DNA from: CAJBVG01 sp943371425
GTDB lineage: Bacteria > Bacteroidota > Bacteroidia > Sphingobacteriales > Sphingobacteriaceae
Reading direction: 5' to 3'
DNA: 64,000 bases
NCBI GenBank assembly: GCA_943371425.1
Contig: CALRUR010000015.1
Coordinates: forward strand, 9,866-73,865
How positions within the stretch are numbered: position 1 is the stretch's first letter; every line of letters starts with the position of its first letter. This document shows positions 32,714 to 43,020 of this stretch, piece after piece. The position numbers were made by a program, and so were the translations under genes. Under the pieces are notes generated by a model. That model was not told where the DNA came from, did no database searches, and saw only the letters and a program-made list of their open reading frames with translations.

Positions 32714-35183
32714 AAATTGGGTCTACATCTATTAGCACTGTGCATGCACCGTACTCTTTATTGCTTTTAAGTTCTGCAATTTTGATGCGTATAATTTCCT
32801 TACTCTTTTCTAGGTTAATACTCATTCGATCTAGCTTTAATATGATCTTTTGAATATACTGATTTCGAACCTTACTAACCGCAGGGAACTCCGGACCCAG
32901 CACACTTTTAGCTGTAAATAGTTGTTTGTATTCTTTCGCTAATAATTGTGCAGCTCTTTGTACTTTATGAGAATCTTTATGCTTTAAGGTAATCTCTATT
33001 AATCGTACAAAGGGTGGGTAATAAAATTGTTTGCGCTCTGTTAATTGCTGCCTAAGGAAACTATCATAATCATGCCTCGAGGCTAATTGTAATATTGGAT
33101 GGTCGGGTTTATTGGTTTGTATAATTACTTTCCCTTGTTCGGCTCTTCGGCCTGCTCTACCACTTACTTGTTCTATTAATTGAAATGCTCGTTCGTGTGA
33201 TCTAAAGTCGGGGTGGTTTATTAAGGTATCGGCTTGTATAATACCCACTAATGTTACTTTCTCGAAGTCTAGGCCTTTAGTAACCATTTGGGTACCCACT
33301 AAAATATCTATTTCTCCGTTTTCGAAATCGTTTATTAAATCTTGTAAAGTATTTTTTTTACGAGTGGTATCTAAGTCCATTCGTGCAATTCGTGCAGCGG
33401 GGAAATAAACTTGCAATTCCTCTTCAATTTTTTCGGTTCCCAAGCCCATCATTTGTATATGTGCTGACCCACAGCTTGGGCATACTTTTATTACCGGCGT
33501 ATGGTATCCACAGTAATGGCAACGGAGTTCGTTTTTCCATTTATGGTAGGTTAAACTTACATCGCATTGGGTACATTGTGGGCTATGTCCGCATTGGTGG
33601 CAATGTAAAAATGGTGAATAACCCCTTCTGTTTTGAAATAAAATTACTTGCTCTTTTTTTGCTAATCGAATTTCAATTTCACCTAACAATGTTTTACCAA
33701 ATAATTGCTGAGTAGAATCTTTATCCAAATCGTTTTGTAAGGCAACAATAGTAGTCTCTGGCAATTGAGCAGTGCCAAATCTGTTCTTTAATTCTACTAA
33801 GCGATATTTTTTTTGAATGCTGTTATAGTAAGATTCTATAGAGGGTGTAGCCGAACCCAGTATCACATTTGCCGAATAATGATGCGCTAAATAAATAGAA
33901 ACATCGCGTGCGTTGTACCTAGGGTTTGGTTCATTTTGTTTGTATGATGGGTCGTGCTCTTCGTCTACAATTATTAACCCTAAATTCTCATAAGGTAAAA
34001 AAATAGACGATCTAGTTCCTAGAATTATTTTAAACTTACTTTTTAAGGTTTGTTGCCATACTTCGGCACGTTGATTTTCGGAATAACGAGAGTGGTACAC
34101 ACCAATTTCTTCATCGAAATGTTTTTTATAGCGTTCTATTAATTGCGCAGTTAAGCCTATTTCTGGAACTAAAATTAATACTTGTTTGCCCCTAAGTAAT
34201 TGCTCTTTTATGAGCTCTATAAATAAAATTGTTTTACCCGAAGAGGTAATGCCATAAAGCAATACCGGCATTCTATTCTCAAAAGCATCCTTAATTTCTG
34301 TTAAGGCTTCTTGTTGTTCGGTATTTAAAACAAACACTTGTTGCTCTTCCGAAACATTGCTCTCTATTCTGCTAATTTCTTGCTCTGCTAATTCAAAAAT
34401 TTCATTCTTAATTAAGGTTTGAATGGCCGAATTGCTTGCACCTAATTCAACTATTAATTTAGCACTTACCAACTCATGTTCTTTTTTTAAACGTAAATAA
34501 GCTTGTATTACTTCTATTTGTTTGGGTCGCTTTTCTAATTCGTTAAAGAGAATTTTCATCATCCCTTCCTCTAAATACAAAGGTTTTAGCACTAAATGTT
34601 TAATCGTTTTTACTTTGTATTTTTCTTGTACTTCTTCCTCTAAGTAAATATACCCCTTCTGTATCATTTGTTTAATTAGGGGCATTACCGTTTTCTGATC
34701 TAATATTTTCTGTATGTCTTGTATCGAAATAGATTCTTGAATTTGGATTGCTTCTATTATTAAATATTCTTTATCATTGAGTTCATCTTTATCAAATTCT
34801 GCTTGTTTATTAAGCACAACCTTTGTTTCACTTGTTAATTTTAAAGCAGTAGGTAAGGCCGCATTCATCACCTCTCCGGTATGGCAGGCATAATATTTGG
34901 CTATCCAATTCCAAAGCTCTAATTGTTTTAAATGTAAAATTGGTTCATCATCTAATACATTTAATATATATTTTGAGGTATAGTGTTGCGGAGCATTGTA
35001 ATGTATACGCTCTACAATGCCCGTATATAAACGATTTCCTTGAAATGGCACGATTACTCTAGAGCCTACTTTAATTTTTTCAATAGCCTCTATACTCACC
35101 CTATAAGTAAAACTTTGTGGCAAGGCCAATGGTAAAATTACATCGGCATATGTATCATATTTTGAAAAACCTAACTCAGTCAT
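32712..35183 (-). CDS. priA: Primosomal protein N' (replication restart helicase)
   Basis: 823 aa. The N-terminal DNA-binding region (YADVILPLALPQSFTYRV) is followed by a superfamily 2 helicase core (Walker A LLYGITSSGKT, the DEEHD box, GSATPSIESYY) with two zinc-binding cysteine groups (CHQCGHSPQCTQCD and CHYCGY ... CPSCGSAH), then ARMDLDTTRKKNTLQ and TQMVTKGLDFEKVTLVG. It restarts stalled forks by loading DnaB. Longer than the 732-residue E. coli protein, mainly in the N-terminal half. It overlaps the DUF423 gene by 8 bases. Confidence 0.95.
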   Translation of the reverse strand: MTELGFSKYDTYADVILPLALPQSFTYRVSIEAIEKIKVGSRVIVPFQGNRLYTGIVERIHYNAPQHYTSKYILNVLDDEPILHLKQLELWNWIAKYYACHTGEVMNAALPTALKLTSETKVVLNKQAEFDKDELNDKEYLIIEAIQIQESISIQDIQKILDQKTVMPLIKQMIQKGYIYLEEEVQEKYKVKTIKHLVLKPLYLEEGMMKILFNELEKRPKQIEVIQAYLRLKKEHELVSAKLIVELGASNSAIQTLIKNEIFELAEQEISRIESNVSEEQQVFVLNTEQQEALTEIKDAFENRMPVLLYGITSSGKTILFIELIKEQLLRGKQVLILVPEIGLTAQLIERYKKHFDEEIGVYHSRYSENQRAEVWQQTLKSKFKIILGTRSSIFLPYENLGLIIVDEEHDPSYKQNEPNPRYNARDVSIYLAHHYSANVILGSATPSIESYYNSIQKKYRLVELKNRFGTAQLPETTIVALQNDLDKDSTQQLFGKTLLGEIEIRLAKKEQVILFQNRRGYSPFLHCHQCGHSPQCTQCDVSLTYHKWKNELRCHYCGYHTPVIKVCPSCGSAHIQMMGLGTEKIEEELQVYFPAARIARMDLDTTRKKNTLQDLINDFENGEIDILVGTQMVTKGLDFEKVTLVGIIQADTLINHPDFRSHERAFQLIEQVSGRAGRRAEQGKVIIQTNKPDHPILQLASRHDYDSFLRQQLTERKQFYYPPFVRLIEITLKHKDSHKVQRAAQLLAKEYKQLFTAKSVLGPEFPAVSKVRNQYIQKIILKLDRMSINLEKSKEIIRIKIAELKSNKEYGACTVLIDVDPI

Positions 35184-35568
35184 TTTTAAGTTTAATACTG
35201 CCGATAAAAATCAGTACCCATGCAGAAATTAATGATAAACCACCTAAAGGAGTAATAGGACCTAAGAAAGTCCAAGAACTAATGCCAAATAAATCTTTAG
35301 TTGCCAATAAATAAATAGAAAAGGAAAAGAGTATGATGCCAATAAACATTAGCATGCCAGCAGTTTTAAATAATTTAATTTTAGTTTGATGATATAAAAT
35401 AGCAATGAGTATTATACCTAAACTATGCACTAAATGATATTTCACCCCAGTTTCATAACTCTGTAATTGGCCCGAAGTTAATAAAGGTTTTAAAGCATGT
35501 GCTCCGAAAGCACCAATAATAACAGCAATAGCAGCCATTATACTTCCCATCAATACTAATTTTTTCAT
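35176..35568 (-). CDS. DUF423 inner-membrane protein
   Basis: 130 aa from the ATG at 35568 (MKKLVLMGSIMAAIAVIIGA); the longer frame adds an unlikely hydrophobic leader. Four membrane segments. The GAFGAHALKP block, GVKYHLVHSLGIILIA, and the FLGPITPLGGLSLISAWV ending are typical of the DUF423 (YgdD) family. Role unknown. Overlaps priA by 8 bases, so the two are co-transcribed. Confidence 0.88.
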   Translation of the reverse strand: MKKLVLMGSIMAAIAVIIGAFGAHALKPLLTSGQLQSYETGVKYHLVHSLGIILIAILYHQTKIKLFKTAGMLMFIGIILFSFSIYLLATKDLFGISSWTFLGPITPLGGLSLISAWVLIFIGSIKLKND

Positions 35569-35674
35569 CTTTAAATTTATAAAACAAATATAATCATTTG
35601 AAAACGATATCTTCGGAATCACAAATGTTGAAAACTGAATCGTTTGATAAAGAAGTAGTATCATTAATTCGAGC

Positions 35675-35682
35675 TACTTTTG
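35675..35682 (+). promoter_or_regulatory. -7 promoter box of the 893-residue protein
   Basis: TACTTTTG fits TAnnTTTG, 21 bases before the ATG at 35704. Confidence 0.42.
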
Positions 35683-35703
35683 TGTTAATTTATACTCTAT
35701 AAA

Positions 35704-38385
35704 ATGAAGAAAGCTGTTTGGATAATATCTGCCTTATTAACGATTATTATTTCTTTAGCTTATTTTTATTTCCGTAGCTCATTGAATATCAGTAGTAATA
35801 AAGACATATTTTCGTACATTTCTACCAATAATGCCCTAGTTGCAAGCATTAAATATGAGAGTGATTTAAAAGATATTTTTGAGACCGATTTAAATATACC
35901 AAGTTTATTATATCCAGATTTTATAAACGAAGCCAAAGAGTTAGAATTATTACTCAAACAAAATACCTTAGTTCTAGGTAGCATAACTTCTCAAGAAATT
36001 TATATTGCTTGCCAAAAATTAAACGCAAAAAAGGCAGGGTGTTTATATTTAACTACCTTAAATAATTTTGATATCGACGACGCCTCCACACTTTTTAATG
36101 TGGATGATCAACCAGTGGTATATGCAAAAGCAAGGGCTTTTGAAGGAGATAATATCTATCATTATATTAATGGTTCAAAAGATTACTACTATGTGTACCA
36201 AAGTCCGTATTTATTAATATCTAAGCATCCAACTCTGTTAGAAGATGCTTTGCGATCTAAATCAAAAGGTACTACCTTTTCAAGTAATGTGATATTTAAA
36301 AAATGGCAAGAAACACAAGTAAATGCAAAAACATTGTTGAGTGTATTTGTTAACCACAATGCATTAAATGAATTTTACTCCATCTATTTTCAATTACCTT
36401 TTCAAAAATCACTTTATTTTTCGAAAGAGTTTGCTGATTTTTCTTTTTCAGAATTAAACTATAAATCGGATGCTTGGATTCTAAACGGTGAAGTAGAAGC
36501 TTCAGAAAAGAAGTATTTTCATTTATTAAAATCTCAAACAGAAAACAGAAGTTATTTATCCAATTACCTTTCAAATAATACTTGGGCTTTCCAGAATTTA
36601 ATTTTATCGGATGCAATACAATTTAGAAATGATTTACAAATTCAACAAAAACTTAACCAAGACTATTATTATGATGCAGAACAAAAAATAGTATCGAAGA
36701 AATATTTTATTGATGTTAAAAGTTTCATAAATGAGCAAATTGGAGAAGAGTTTATAGCATCCTACAATGCAAATTATTCTGTGCTTACACATACTGGCTA
36801 TATAGGAATGATGGTTTTAAAGCAGGCATCTGTTTTCGAAGAGAAGTTAGTGAAATTAGTAAAAACGCCTAAAACAGAATCGTATAAAAGTGTAACAATA
36901 AAAAGTTTTCCGTTCAGAAAATTTATGTACTTGGCGGCAGGATTACCGTTTAAAGAATTGGAAACTAATTTTTATACCATTATTGAAGATCGATTAATAC
37001 TTGCTGCAACTGCTGCCGATCTTAAAAAATACATCGACGATTTTCAATCAGATCAACTCTTAAAAAACAACGAGAGTTTTCAGAATTATATAAGCACCTT
37101 AAATGATCAATATAATTATTTGTTTTATACGGGCATAGCTGGGTATGAAAATAGTCTTAACGGATTATTAACAGATAAAGGAAATGCTAAATTAAATGAA
37201 CGTTTAGGATGGTCGAACTATTCGGCGTTTTCTTACCAAGTAACCAGTTCGGATGCGGGTTTAATATCGAGTATTTACATGCCAATGAAATCTGATGATA
37301 CCGAAACGAGTATCGAACAAAAATGGCAGATAACCTTGGATGCAGCTTTAAGTAATTCGCCTCAATGGATTAATAGCATTGGTAATAAAGAAACTTATAT
37401 AGTTGTACAAGACGATACGAATACTGTTTATTTAATTGATGAAGGCTCTACTATTAAGTGGAAGAAAAATATAAATCAGAAAATAATTTCAAAAATTGAA
37501 GTGGTAGATTATTACAAAAATGGCGAAACACAATTGCTTTTTAATTCTGCTAACTATATATATATTATTGATTTGAACGGGCAAATGATGCCTAATTACC
37601 CAATAAAATTAGCTGCAGAAGCAAGCATGGGTTTAAGTTTATTCGATTATGAAAAAGATAAAAACTACAGGGTTTTTATAACCTGTACCAACCAATGCGT
37701 ATATGGATATGATATAAGCGGCAGACCTGTTGATGGTTGGAACCCAAAGAGAGTAGGCCAAGCATTAGATCGAGTTCAACACATAAATGTAAAAGGGAAA
37801 GACCTTTTATTTATTGCCAACAAACAGGGGTACTTTTACTTTTACAATAGGAAAGGGGAGGTGCAAGCACAATTTAAAGATTCTGCAGGTATCGAATATT
37901 ATAACCCCTTTTATTTTGACGCTAATATTGAGTTTAATAAGAATAGATTTATTAGCACCGATCAAAAAGGTAAAATTAAAAGTATTTTTATTGATGGTAA
38001 GAGATTGTACAAAACGGTAGGAAACTGGACAGACAAACATTACTTTGTGTATGCAGATGTAATGGGAGATGAAAAAAGTGACTATATTTTTGTAGACAAT
38101 AATCAGCTAATGGTTTACCAAGACGATACAACTTTAGGCTTCAATTATCAATTTAATTCGAATATTACCAACCCACCTTTTAGTTGGAAATACAAGAATA
38201 ACGAAAGTTTATTAGGCGTTTTTTCTGAAGAAACACAGCAAGTATATTTATTTGATAGAATAGGCAAATTACAAAAAGGCTTCCCCCTAAAAGCCTCTGC
38301 TGGTCCTTCGTTTTTGGTGGCAAATGAACAAAAAAAGATGGTTGTAGGTACCAAAGAAGGTAAAATTATCTATTACTTATTGTAA
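35704..38385 (+). CDS. Large membrane-anchored protein with propeller-like C-terminal half
   Basis: 893 aa. One N-terminal membrane anchor (AVWIISALLTIIISLAYFYF) and no lipobox, so it probably stays in the inner membrane facing the periplasm. Residues about 30-540 are an unknown mixed alpha/beta region with lipoprotein-like repeats. Residues about 545-893 hold repeated 'x-Y-I-Y-D-x-x-G-x' blades (YLIDEGSTIKWKKNI, YIIDLNGQMMPNYPI, YGYDISGRPVDGW, YFYNRKGEVQAQF, YLFDRIGKLQKGFPL), which suggests a beta-propeller of the PQQ/FG-GAP type. Homologues are seen across Bacteroidota, but I know no function. Confidence 0.75.
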   Translation: MKKAVWIISALLTIIISLAYFYFRSSLNISSNKDIFSYISTNNALVASIKYESDLKDIFETDLNIPSLLYPDFINEAKELELLLKQNTLVLGSITSQEIYIACQKLNAKKAGCLYLTTLNNFDIDDASTLFNVDDQPVVYAKARAFEGDNIYHYINGSKDYYYVYQSPYLLISKHPTLLEDALRSKSKGTTFSSNVIFKKWQETQVNAKTLLSVFVNHNALNEFYSIYFQLPFQKSLYFSKEFADFSFSELNYKSDAWILNGEVEASEKKYFHLLKSQTENRSYLSNYLSNNTWAFQNLILSDAIQFRNDLQIQQKLNQDYYYDAEQKIVSKKYFIDVKSFINEQIGEEFIASYNANYSVLTHTGYIGMMVLKQASVFEEKLVKLVKTPKTESYKSVTIKSFPFRKFMYLAAGLPFKELETNFYTIIEDRLILAATAADLKKYIDDFQSDQLLKNNESFQNYISTLNDQYNYLFYTGIAGYENSLNGLLTDKGNAKLNERLGWSNYSAFSYQVTSSDAGLISSIYMPMKSDDTETSIEQKWQITLDAALSNSPQWINSIGNKETYIVVQDDTNTVYLIDEGSTIKWKKNINQKIISKIEVVDYYKNGETQLLFNSANYIYIIDLNGQMMPNYPIKLAAEASMGLSLFDYEKDKNYRVFITCTNQCVYGYDISGRPVDGWNPKRVGQALDRVQHINVKGKDLLFIANKQGYFYFYNRKGEVQAQFKDSAGIEYYNPFYFDANIEFNKNRFISTDQKGKIKSIFIDGKRLYKTVGNWTDKHYFVYADVMGDEKSDYIFVDNNQLMVYQDDTTLGFNYQFNSNITNPPFSWKYKNNESLLGVFSEETQQVYLFDRIGKLQKGFPLKASAGPSFLVANEQKKMVVGTKEGKIIYYLL

Positions 38386-38467
38386 TAATTAAAGAATATA
38401 TTATTTGTTTTGTTCTTCAATATTTCAGTATATTTAACCATTATAACTAACTACTAAATTATTTATT

Positions 38468-40096
38468 ATGTATTTATTGCGATCTTTAAACAGGATTATC
38501 TTACTGTTTATGGCTTCTAGCTTTTTATGGCTGAGTGCCTGTAAGATAGACGAAGACTTGGCGAAGCCAACGCTATCACCCGATTTTATCATTCCACTGG
38601 TTTATGGTGAATTGGATTTAAAAAACTTGGTAAAAGATACCAGTTTTATAAAAACCGATCCTTCTGGATATTTAAAAGTTGGTTTTTTAGACACACTAGA
38701 AGTTTTAAATGCTACCACCTTAGCCGATGCTTTGAAAATTGTTCAAACCGGATTTCCATCGGTACCTAAGACTTTATCATTTACAAATATTGGGGGAGGA
38801 AATGTTCAATTCCCAGTAGATGAATTATTAGATATCAATTTAAATTTAGGAACCAGTATGGTTAGAAAGTTGGCGTTTAACGACTTAACTTTTGAAATTA
38901 GCATTCAAAATTCACACACATTTGACTATAATGATGTAAACATTACCATACCTGGATTGGTTTCTGGAACAACAGCCTTTACCTCTGGTTCTTTAAATAT
39001 TCCAGCTGGGCAAACGGTTACACAACAGTTTACTCTTACCAATTGTATTTGGGATTTAAGTGGTAGAACAGGTTTAGATACTAGTAAAGTATTAATGCAA
39101 TTTAGTTCGGGCACGCCTATTACTGGTCCGAGTGGTGGAGTAGGATTGGTATCTGTAGAATTTGTGAGTTACAATTTGAAATTTTGGCAAGGTAGATCTA
39201 GTATATTACAACAATTATTAGCTACACCAACTTCAACCAGTAATACTACCTCTTTAGTACCTAAAGAAACGTACAAAGGTATTAAATCGGGTTCAATCAA
39301 CTTAGAAGATATTGAAGTAAAATTAGATTTCAAGAGTAAAATGGGAATCCCGTTGGGTATGAATATTGTGTTAGAATCAACCAATGGAGTAACCAATGGA
39401 AAAGTAGCTTTAAATCCATTGAATTTAGTAATTCAACCTTCTAGCATAGGTCCAGACGATGAACCTTTAACGAGAAGTAACCCAAATAACATAGATGAAA
39501 CTACTAGTAATTTGGCGGATGTATTAACAAATTTCCCAACTACCATAAAGGTTACAGCGGGAGTTGGTAGTACATTTGATAGCCCAGATCCATATTCATA
39601 TTTCTTCCATCAAAATAGTGATTTACAATTAACGGTTGATGCAACGATACCGTTTGCTATTTCATTTAACCAGTTAAGATTAGAATCTGATTATGATTTT
39701 GATTTATTTCAACAGGCAAAATTAGACAGTGATATCGCTATATTGGATACAGGAACTTTATTCTTTTCTATTTCAAATGGGTTTCCATATGAAATTGATA
39801 TTGATTTAAACGCATTGAATGGAGTTAGAGACTCTTTGGCAACCTTAGCACAAGTAAGACTTACTGCTGCTAATACAGCTGTTATTAATGGAGAGTTAAA
39901 AGTTACTAGTCCTACTCGTTCAACATTCACTGTAGGTTTATCTGCAGAATTATTAGACAAACTTAAAGTAGCACGTAAATTAGGTGTAAAAGCTAGGCTA
40001 AATACAGCCACCGGCAGCCCTAAAATTTACACGGATTACAAGTTAGGTTTTGATACCAAAGCCAGATTAGGTATTACAGCTAAACCAATTAAATAA
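38468..40096 (+). CDS. Large unknown lipoprotein
   Basis: 542 aa. The lipobox FLWLSAC is followed by KIDEDLAKP, so it is an envelope lipoprotein. It is beta-rich, with strands such as LGTSMVRKLAFNDLTFEI, NSHTFDYNDVNITIPGL and LRLESDYDFDLFQQAKL. I recognise no named family. It precedes the OmpA/TSP3 barrel gene by 30 bases on the same strand, so the two are probably co-expressed and may act together at the outer membrane. Confidence 0.78.
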   Translation: MYLLRSLNRIILLFMASSFLWLSACKIDEDLAKPTLSPDFIIPLVYGELDLKNLVKDTSFIKTDPSGYLKVGFLDTLEVLNATTLADALKIVQTGFPSVPKTLSFTNIGGGNVQFPVDELLDINLNLGTSMVRKLAFNDLTFEISIQNSHTFDYNDVNITIPGLVSGTTAFTSGSLNIPAGQTVTQQFTLTNCIWDLSGRTGLDTSKVLMQFSSGTPITGPSGGVGLVSVEFVSYNLKFWQGRSSILQQLLATPTSTSNTTSLVPKETYKGIKSGSINLEDIEVKLDFKSKMGIPLGMNIVLESTNGVTNGKVALNPLNLVIQPSSIGPDDEPLTRSNPNNIDETTSNLADVLTNFPTTIKVTAGVGSTFDSPDPYSYFFHQNSDLQLTVDATIPFAISFNQLRLESDYDFDLFQQAKLDSDIAILDTGTLFFSISNGFPYEIDIDLNALNGVRDSLATLAQVRLTAANTAVINGELKVTSPTRSTFTVGLSAELLDKLKVARKLGVKARLNTATGSPKIYTDYKLGFDTKARLGITAKPIK

Positions 40097-40126
40097 TATT
40101 CTAATAATAGATAAATCAGACAAATC

Positions 40127-42295
40127 ATGAAACGACTAATTCGCTATATATATTTGCCGATACTATTATTAGTTTTAGTATCCAGCGCAAACGCACAAAA
40201 ATATTCTTTGTATTATACAAGGACATTATACGATGGAATTCAAAACCCACACCATCGTACCACCGACACTTGCCGTTCTTGGGCAACTAACTTCTTCATA
40301 TTCCCATCTATGGGTTTAGATTTTAGTGTAACCGGACAAGCAAATGATTTTATAAAAGCTTTTTTAGCAAGTGAAAACTTAACTAAATTGAGTTTAGAAA
40401 ATGGTGGCGATAATTCATTTAGCAACAGAATAAACTACAACATTTTTATGTTGAAGTTTAGAGCAGGTAAGAAACACGGAGGTGAAATTTCTTTATACTC
40501 TCAGCTAAAAATGGAAGCCGGTTTTAATATTAACAATGGTATTTTCAATTTTATGACTCAAGGAAATTATCCTTACAGAGGCAAAACCATTGATGGATTT
40601 TTAGATATTGGAGGGGGAGCAAATGCCTACATTGAATCTGGTTTTGGTTACCGCCGCCAGATTTACAAAAATTTATCCGGAGGTTTTAAAGTTGGATATA
40701 TTTTAGGTGCAGCAAACGTCGACTTCGATATTAAGGATACAAAATTTACAACCTCGGCACAAGGAGATACCATTGATATTACAGTTAACGGAGAAATTAG
40801 AACTTCCGTAGACCCTGACAATACAGATGAAATTGCAACCAATGTTATGAAAAATAAAGGCTTTGCATTTTCTGGAGGTTTACAATTAGATGTAACGCCA
40901 AAATTAACACTTGGTGCAGCGGTATTAGATTTAGGTAGTATTACTTGGAACGATCAATCTCAAACTTATAAATTAGGTAAAACAGTTAGATATACTGGTA
41001 TTCCAGCACTAGCAGATTCTGCAGTGCAAGATTCGGTATTAAAAGATTTTTCTGCATTTACTTTTGATACAGTAACAGGTTCTTACAAATCAAGATTACA
41101 AACAAGAGTAGAATTTTCTGCTCAATACCGTTGGGCAAATTGGTTACATCAAACCATTATTGTTTCAAAACCTATTTATGTTGATAATTTAGATTTAGTT
41201 TTTATCAATAACATTAGAGTATTTAGAAGAATTAATTTCATTGCTTTAGGTAGTTATAATACTGGTGGATTTGCTTCAGTTGGTGGTCAGTTCTTATGGA
41301 GAAACAGAGGATTAGATTTATACTTTGGATCTGAAAAAGTATTAAACACCTATCAAGTTTCACAACAACTTGCAGACCATACTAAGAAACCTAGTTTAGG
41401 TTTAGGTGCCGATTTTAACTTCGGTATTGCTTGGGGTTTTGGTCGTTGCCCACGTAAACAACCACAACCAGCTGCAGCTATGCCTGCAGATTCGGATATG
41501 GATGGTGTGTTAGATGTTATCGACGATTGTCCTTACTCTAGCGGCCCAGCAGAAAACAAAGGTTGTCCTTATCCTGATGTTGATAAAGATGGTACACTAG
41601 ATAAAGACGATGCTTGCCCAATGACCGCAGGTCCGGCAGAAAACAAAGGTTGCCCTTGGCCAGATGCTGATAGTGATAGCATTCCGGATAAAGACGATAA
41701 ATGCCCTACAGCTTCAGGTTTATTAGCAAACAACGGTTGCCCTGATACAGATGGAGATGGTATTTTTGATGATGTTGACTCTTGTATAAATTCTGCAGGT
41801 CCAATTGAAAACAAAGGTTGCCCATGGGCAGATACAGATGGCGACGGTATTTTCGATAAAGACGATAAATGCCCAAATGTTGCTGGTCCACTTGATAACA
41901 ATGGTTGCCCTGCAATTCCTCAGAAAGTAGAACTTACCGTTGAAGAGCAAGAAGTAATTAATAAAGTGTTTAGTAATTTAAATTTTGAAGTAGGTAAATC
42001 TGTTATCTCAGCAACCTCTTACGAATCATTGAAATTATTAAATGAATTATTAGTTAAAAAACCATCATTTAAATTATTAATAGAAGGCCATACAGATAAT
42101 GCTGGTAAAGCTGCTTCAAACATGAAGTTATCACAAACCAGAGCAGATGCTGTTAAAAAATACTTTACAGATAATGGAATAGATCCTGCTCGTATTACAG
42201 CAAAAGGATTTGGCCCAACTAAACCAATTGCAGATAATAAAACTGCAGCAGGTAAAGCTAGAAACAGAAGAGTTGAGTTTACAATTCTTGAGTAA
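40127..42295 (+). CDS. Outer-membrane barrel with TSP3 repeats and OmpA domain
   Basis: 722 aa. Signal peptide (LLLVLVSSANAQ), then a large outer-membrane barrel (residues about 25-440, DUF5723-like). Five calcium-binding TSP3-type repeats follow (DSDMDGVLDVIDDCPYSSG, DVDKDGTLDKDDACP, DADSDSIPDKDDKCP, DTDGDGIFDDVDSCI, DTDGDGIFDKDDKCP). The end is an OmpA-family peptidoglycan-binding domain (residues about 600-720, LIEGHTDNAGKAASNMKLSQ ... RNRRVEFTILE). It joins the outer membrane to the cell wall across a stiff Ca-bound spacer. Ends at a strong terminator. Confidence 0.88.
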   Translation: MKRLIRYIYLPILLLVLVSSANAQKYSLYYTRTLYDGIQNPHHRTTDTCRSWATNFFIFPSMGLDFSVTGQANDFIKAFLASENLTKLSLENGGDNSFSNRINYNIFMLKFRAGKKHGGEISLYSQLKMEAGFNINNGIFNFMTQGNYPYRGKTIDGFLDIGGGANAYIESGFGYRRQIYKNLSGGFKVGYILGAANVDFDIKDTKFTTSAQGDTIDITVNGEIRTSVDPDNTDEIATNVMKNKGFAFSGGLQLDVTPKLTLGAAVLDLGSITWNDQSQTYKLGKTVRYTGIPALADSAVQDSVLKDFSAFTFDTVTGSYKSRLQTRVEFSAQYRWANWLHQTIIVSKPIYVDNLDLVFINNIRVFRRINFIALGSYNTGGFASVGGQFLWRNRGLDLYFGSEKVLNTYQVSQQLADHTKKPSLGLGADFNFGIAWGFGRCPRKQPQPAAAMPADSDMDGVLDVIDDCPYSSGPAENKGCPYPDVDKDGTLDKDDACPMTAGPAENKGCPWPDADSDSIPDKDDKCPTASGLLANNGCPDTDGDGIFDDVDSCINSAGPIENKGCPWADTDGDGIFDKDDKCPNVAGPLDNNGCPAIPQKVELTVEEQEVINKVFSNLNFEVGKSVISATSYESLKLLNELLVKKPSFKLLIEGHTDNAGKAASNMKLSQTRADAVKKYFTDNGIDPARITAKGFGPTKPIADNKTAAGKARNRRVEFTILE

Positions 42296-42313
42296 TACGC
42301 AAACTTATTAAAT

Positions 42314-42353
42314 AAAAAAAACCGATTGTTGTAAAAAGCAATCGGTTTTTTTT
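42314..42353. terminator. Bidirectional terminator between the OmpA gene and tsaB
   Basis: AAAAAAACCGATTG (left) and CAATCGGTTTTTTT (right) around TTGTAAAAAG, with A and T runs on either side. Ends the plus-strand OmpA gene and the minus-strand operon. Confidence 0.9.
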
Positions 42354-43020
42354 ATTTATTGAAATAAAATTCTTTTAAATAATAGGGTTCGAAATAAGCA
42401 ACATCTTCAAATTGTTGTTGCTCAAAATGTGCTACAGCTTGGGCTTGCATAAACCTAGCAGATGGGTATAAACCTAGTGTAAACATAGCATTCTTATATT
42501 GCTCATACATTGGTTTTATTTTAGCTGCACCATCACCAAAAAATAAAACTTTTGAATTGTTAAGTAAATCAGAAAAGGTATGTTCGTCTACAATTACTGC
42601 TTTTATTTCGCTAAGTAAGTTTCCTGTTTCAGAATAGGTGCAGGTGTACACTTCCATTCTGCGGGCATCAATTAATGGAATGTACAATGAAGGTGTAATC
42701 GATATTTCTTTTGCTTGTAAATATAGAGTCTCTAAGCTGTTACATGCAATTAACGGGATGTTAAGTGCATAACACAATCCTTTTGCCGTAGACACACCAA
42801 TGCGTAGGCCTGTGTAAGATCCTGGTCCTTTGCCTACCGCTACAGCATCTAAATCTTGCAAAGTTAATTTTGAATCGGCTAATACTTGTTCTATAAATAG
42901 AGTAATGGCACTGGCATGTATATTTTGTTCTTGCTTTTCTACACAAGAAACTAACTGATTGTTTACACTTAAAGCTACAGAGCAATTAATGCTCGATGTT
43001 TCTATCATTAATATGTTCAT
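42352..43020 (-). CDS. tsaB: tRNA threonylcarbamoyladenosine biosynthesis protein
   Basis: 222 aa. Sugar-kinase/HSP70-type fold: ILMIETSSINCSVALSVN, then AVGKGPGSYTGLRIGVSTAKG, IPLIACNSLETL and LIDARRMEVYT. TsaB helps TsaD and TsaE make the t6A base at position 37 of ANN-decoding tRNAs. It overlaps the TauE gene by one base and is the last gene of the rpmH operon. Confidence 0.93.
   Translation of the reverse strand: MNILMIETSSINCSVALSVNNQLVSCVEKQEQNIHASAITLFIEQVLADSKLTLQDLDAVAVGKGPGSYTGLRIGVSTAKGLCYALNIPLIACNSLETLYLQAKEISITPSLYIPLIDARRMEVYTCTYSETGNLLSEIKAVIVDEHTFSDLLNNSKVLFFGDGAAKIKPMYEQYKNAMFTLGLYPSARFMQAQAVAHFEQQQFEDVAYFEPYYLKEFYFNK

Noticed and set aside
41569..41950. Minus-strand ORFs over the TSP3 repeats
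   Set aside because: They arise from the repeated Asp/Gly codons of the TSP3 region read backwards.
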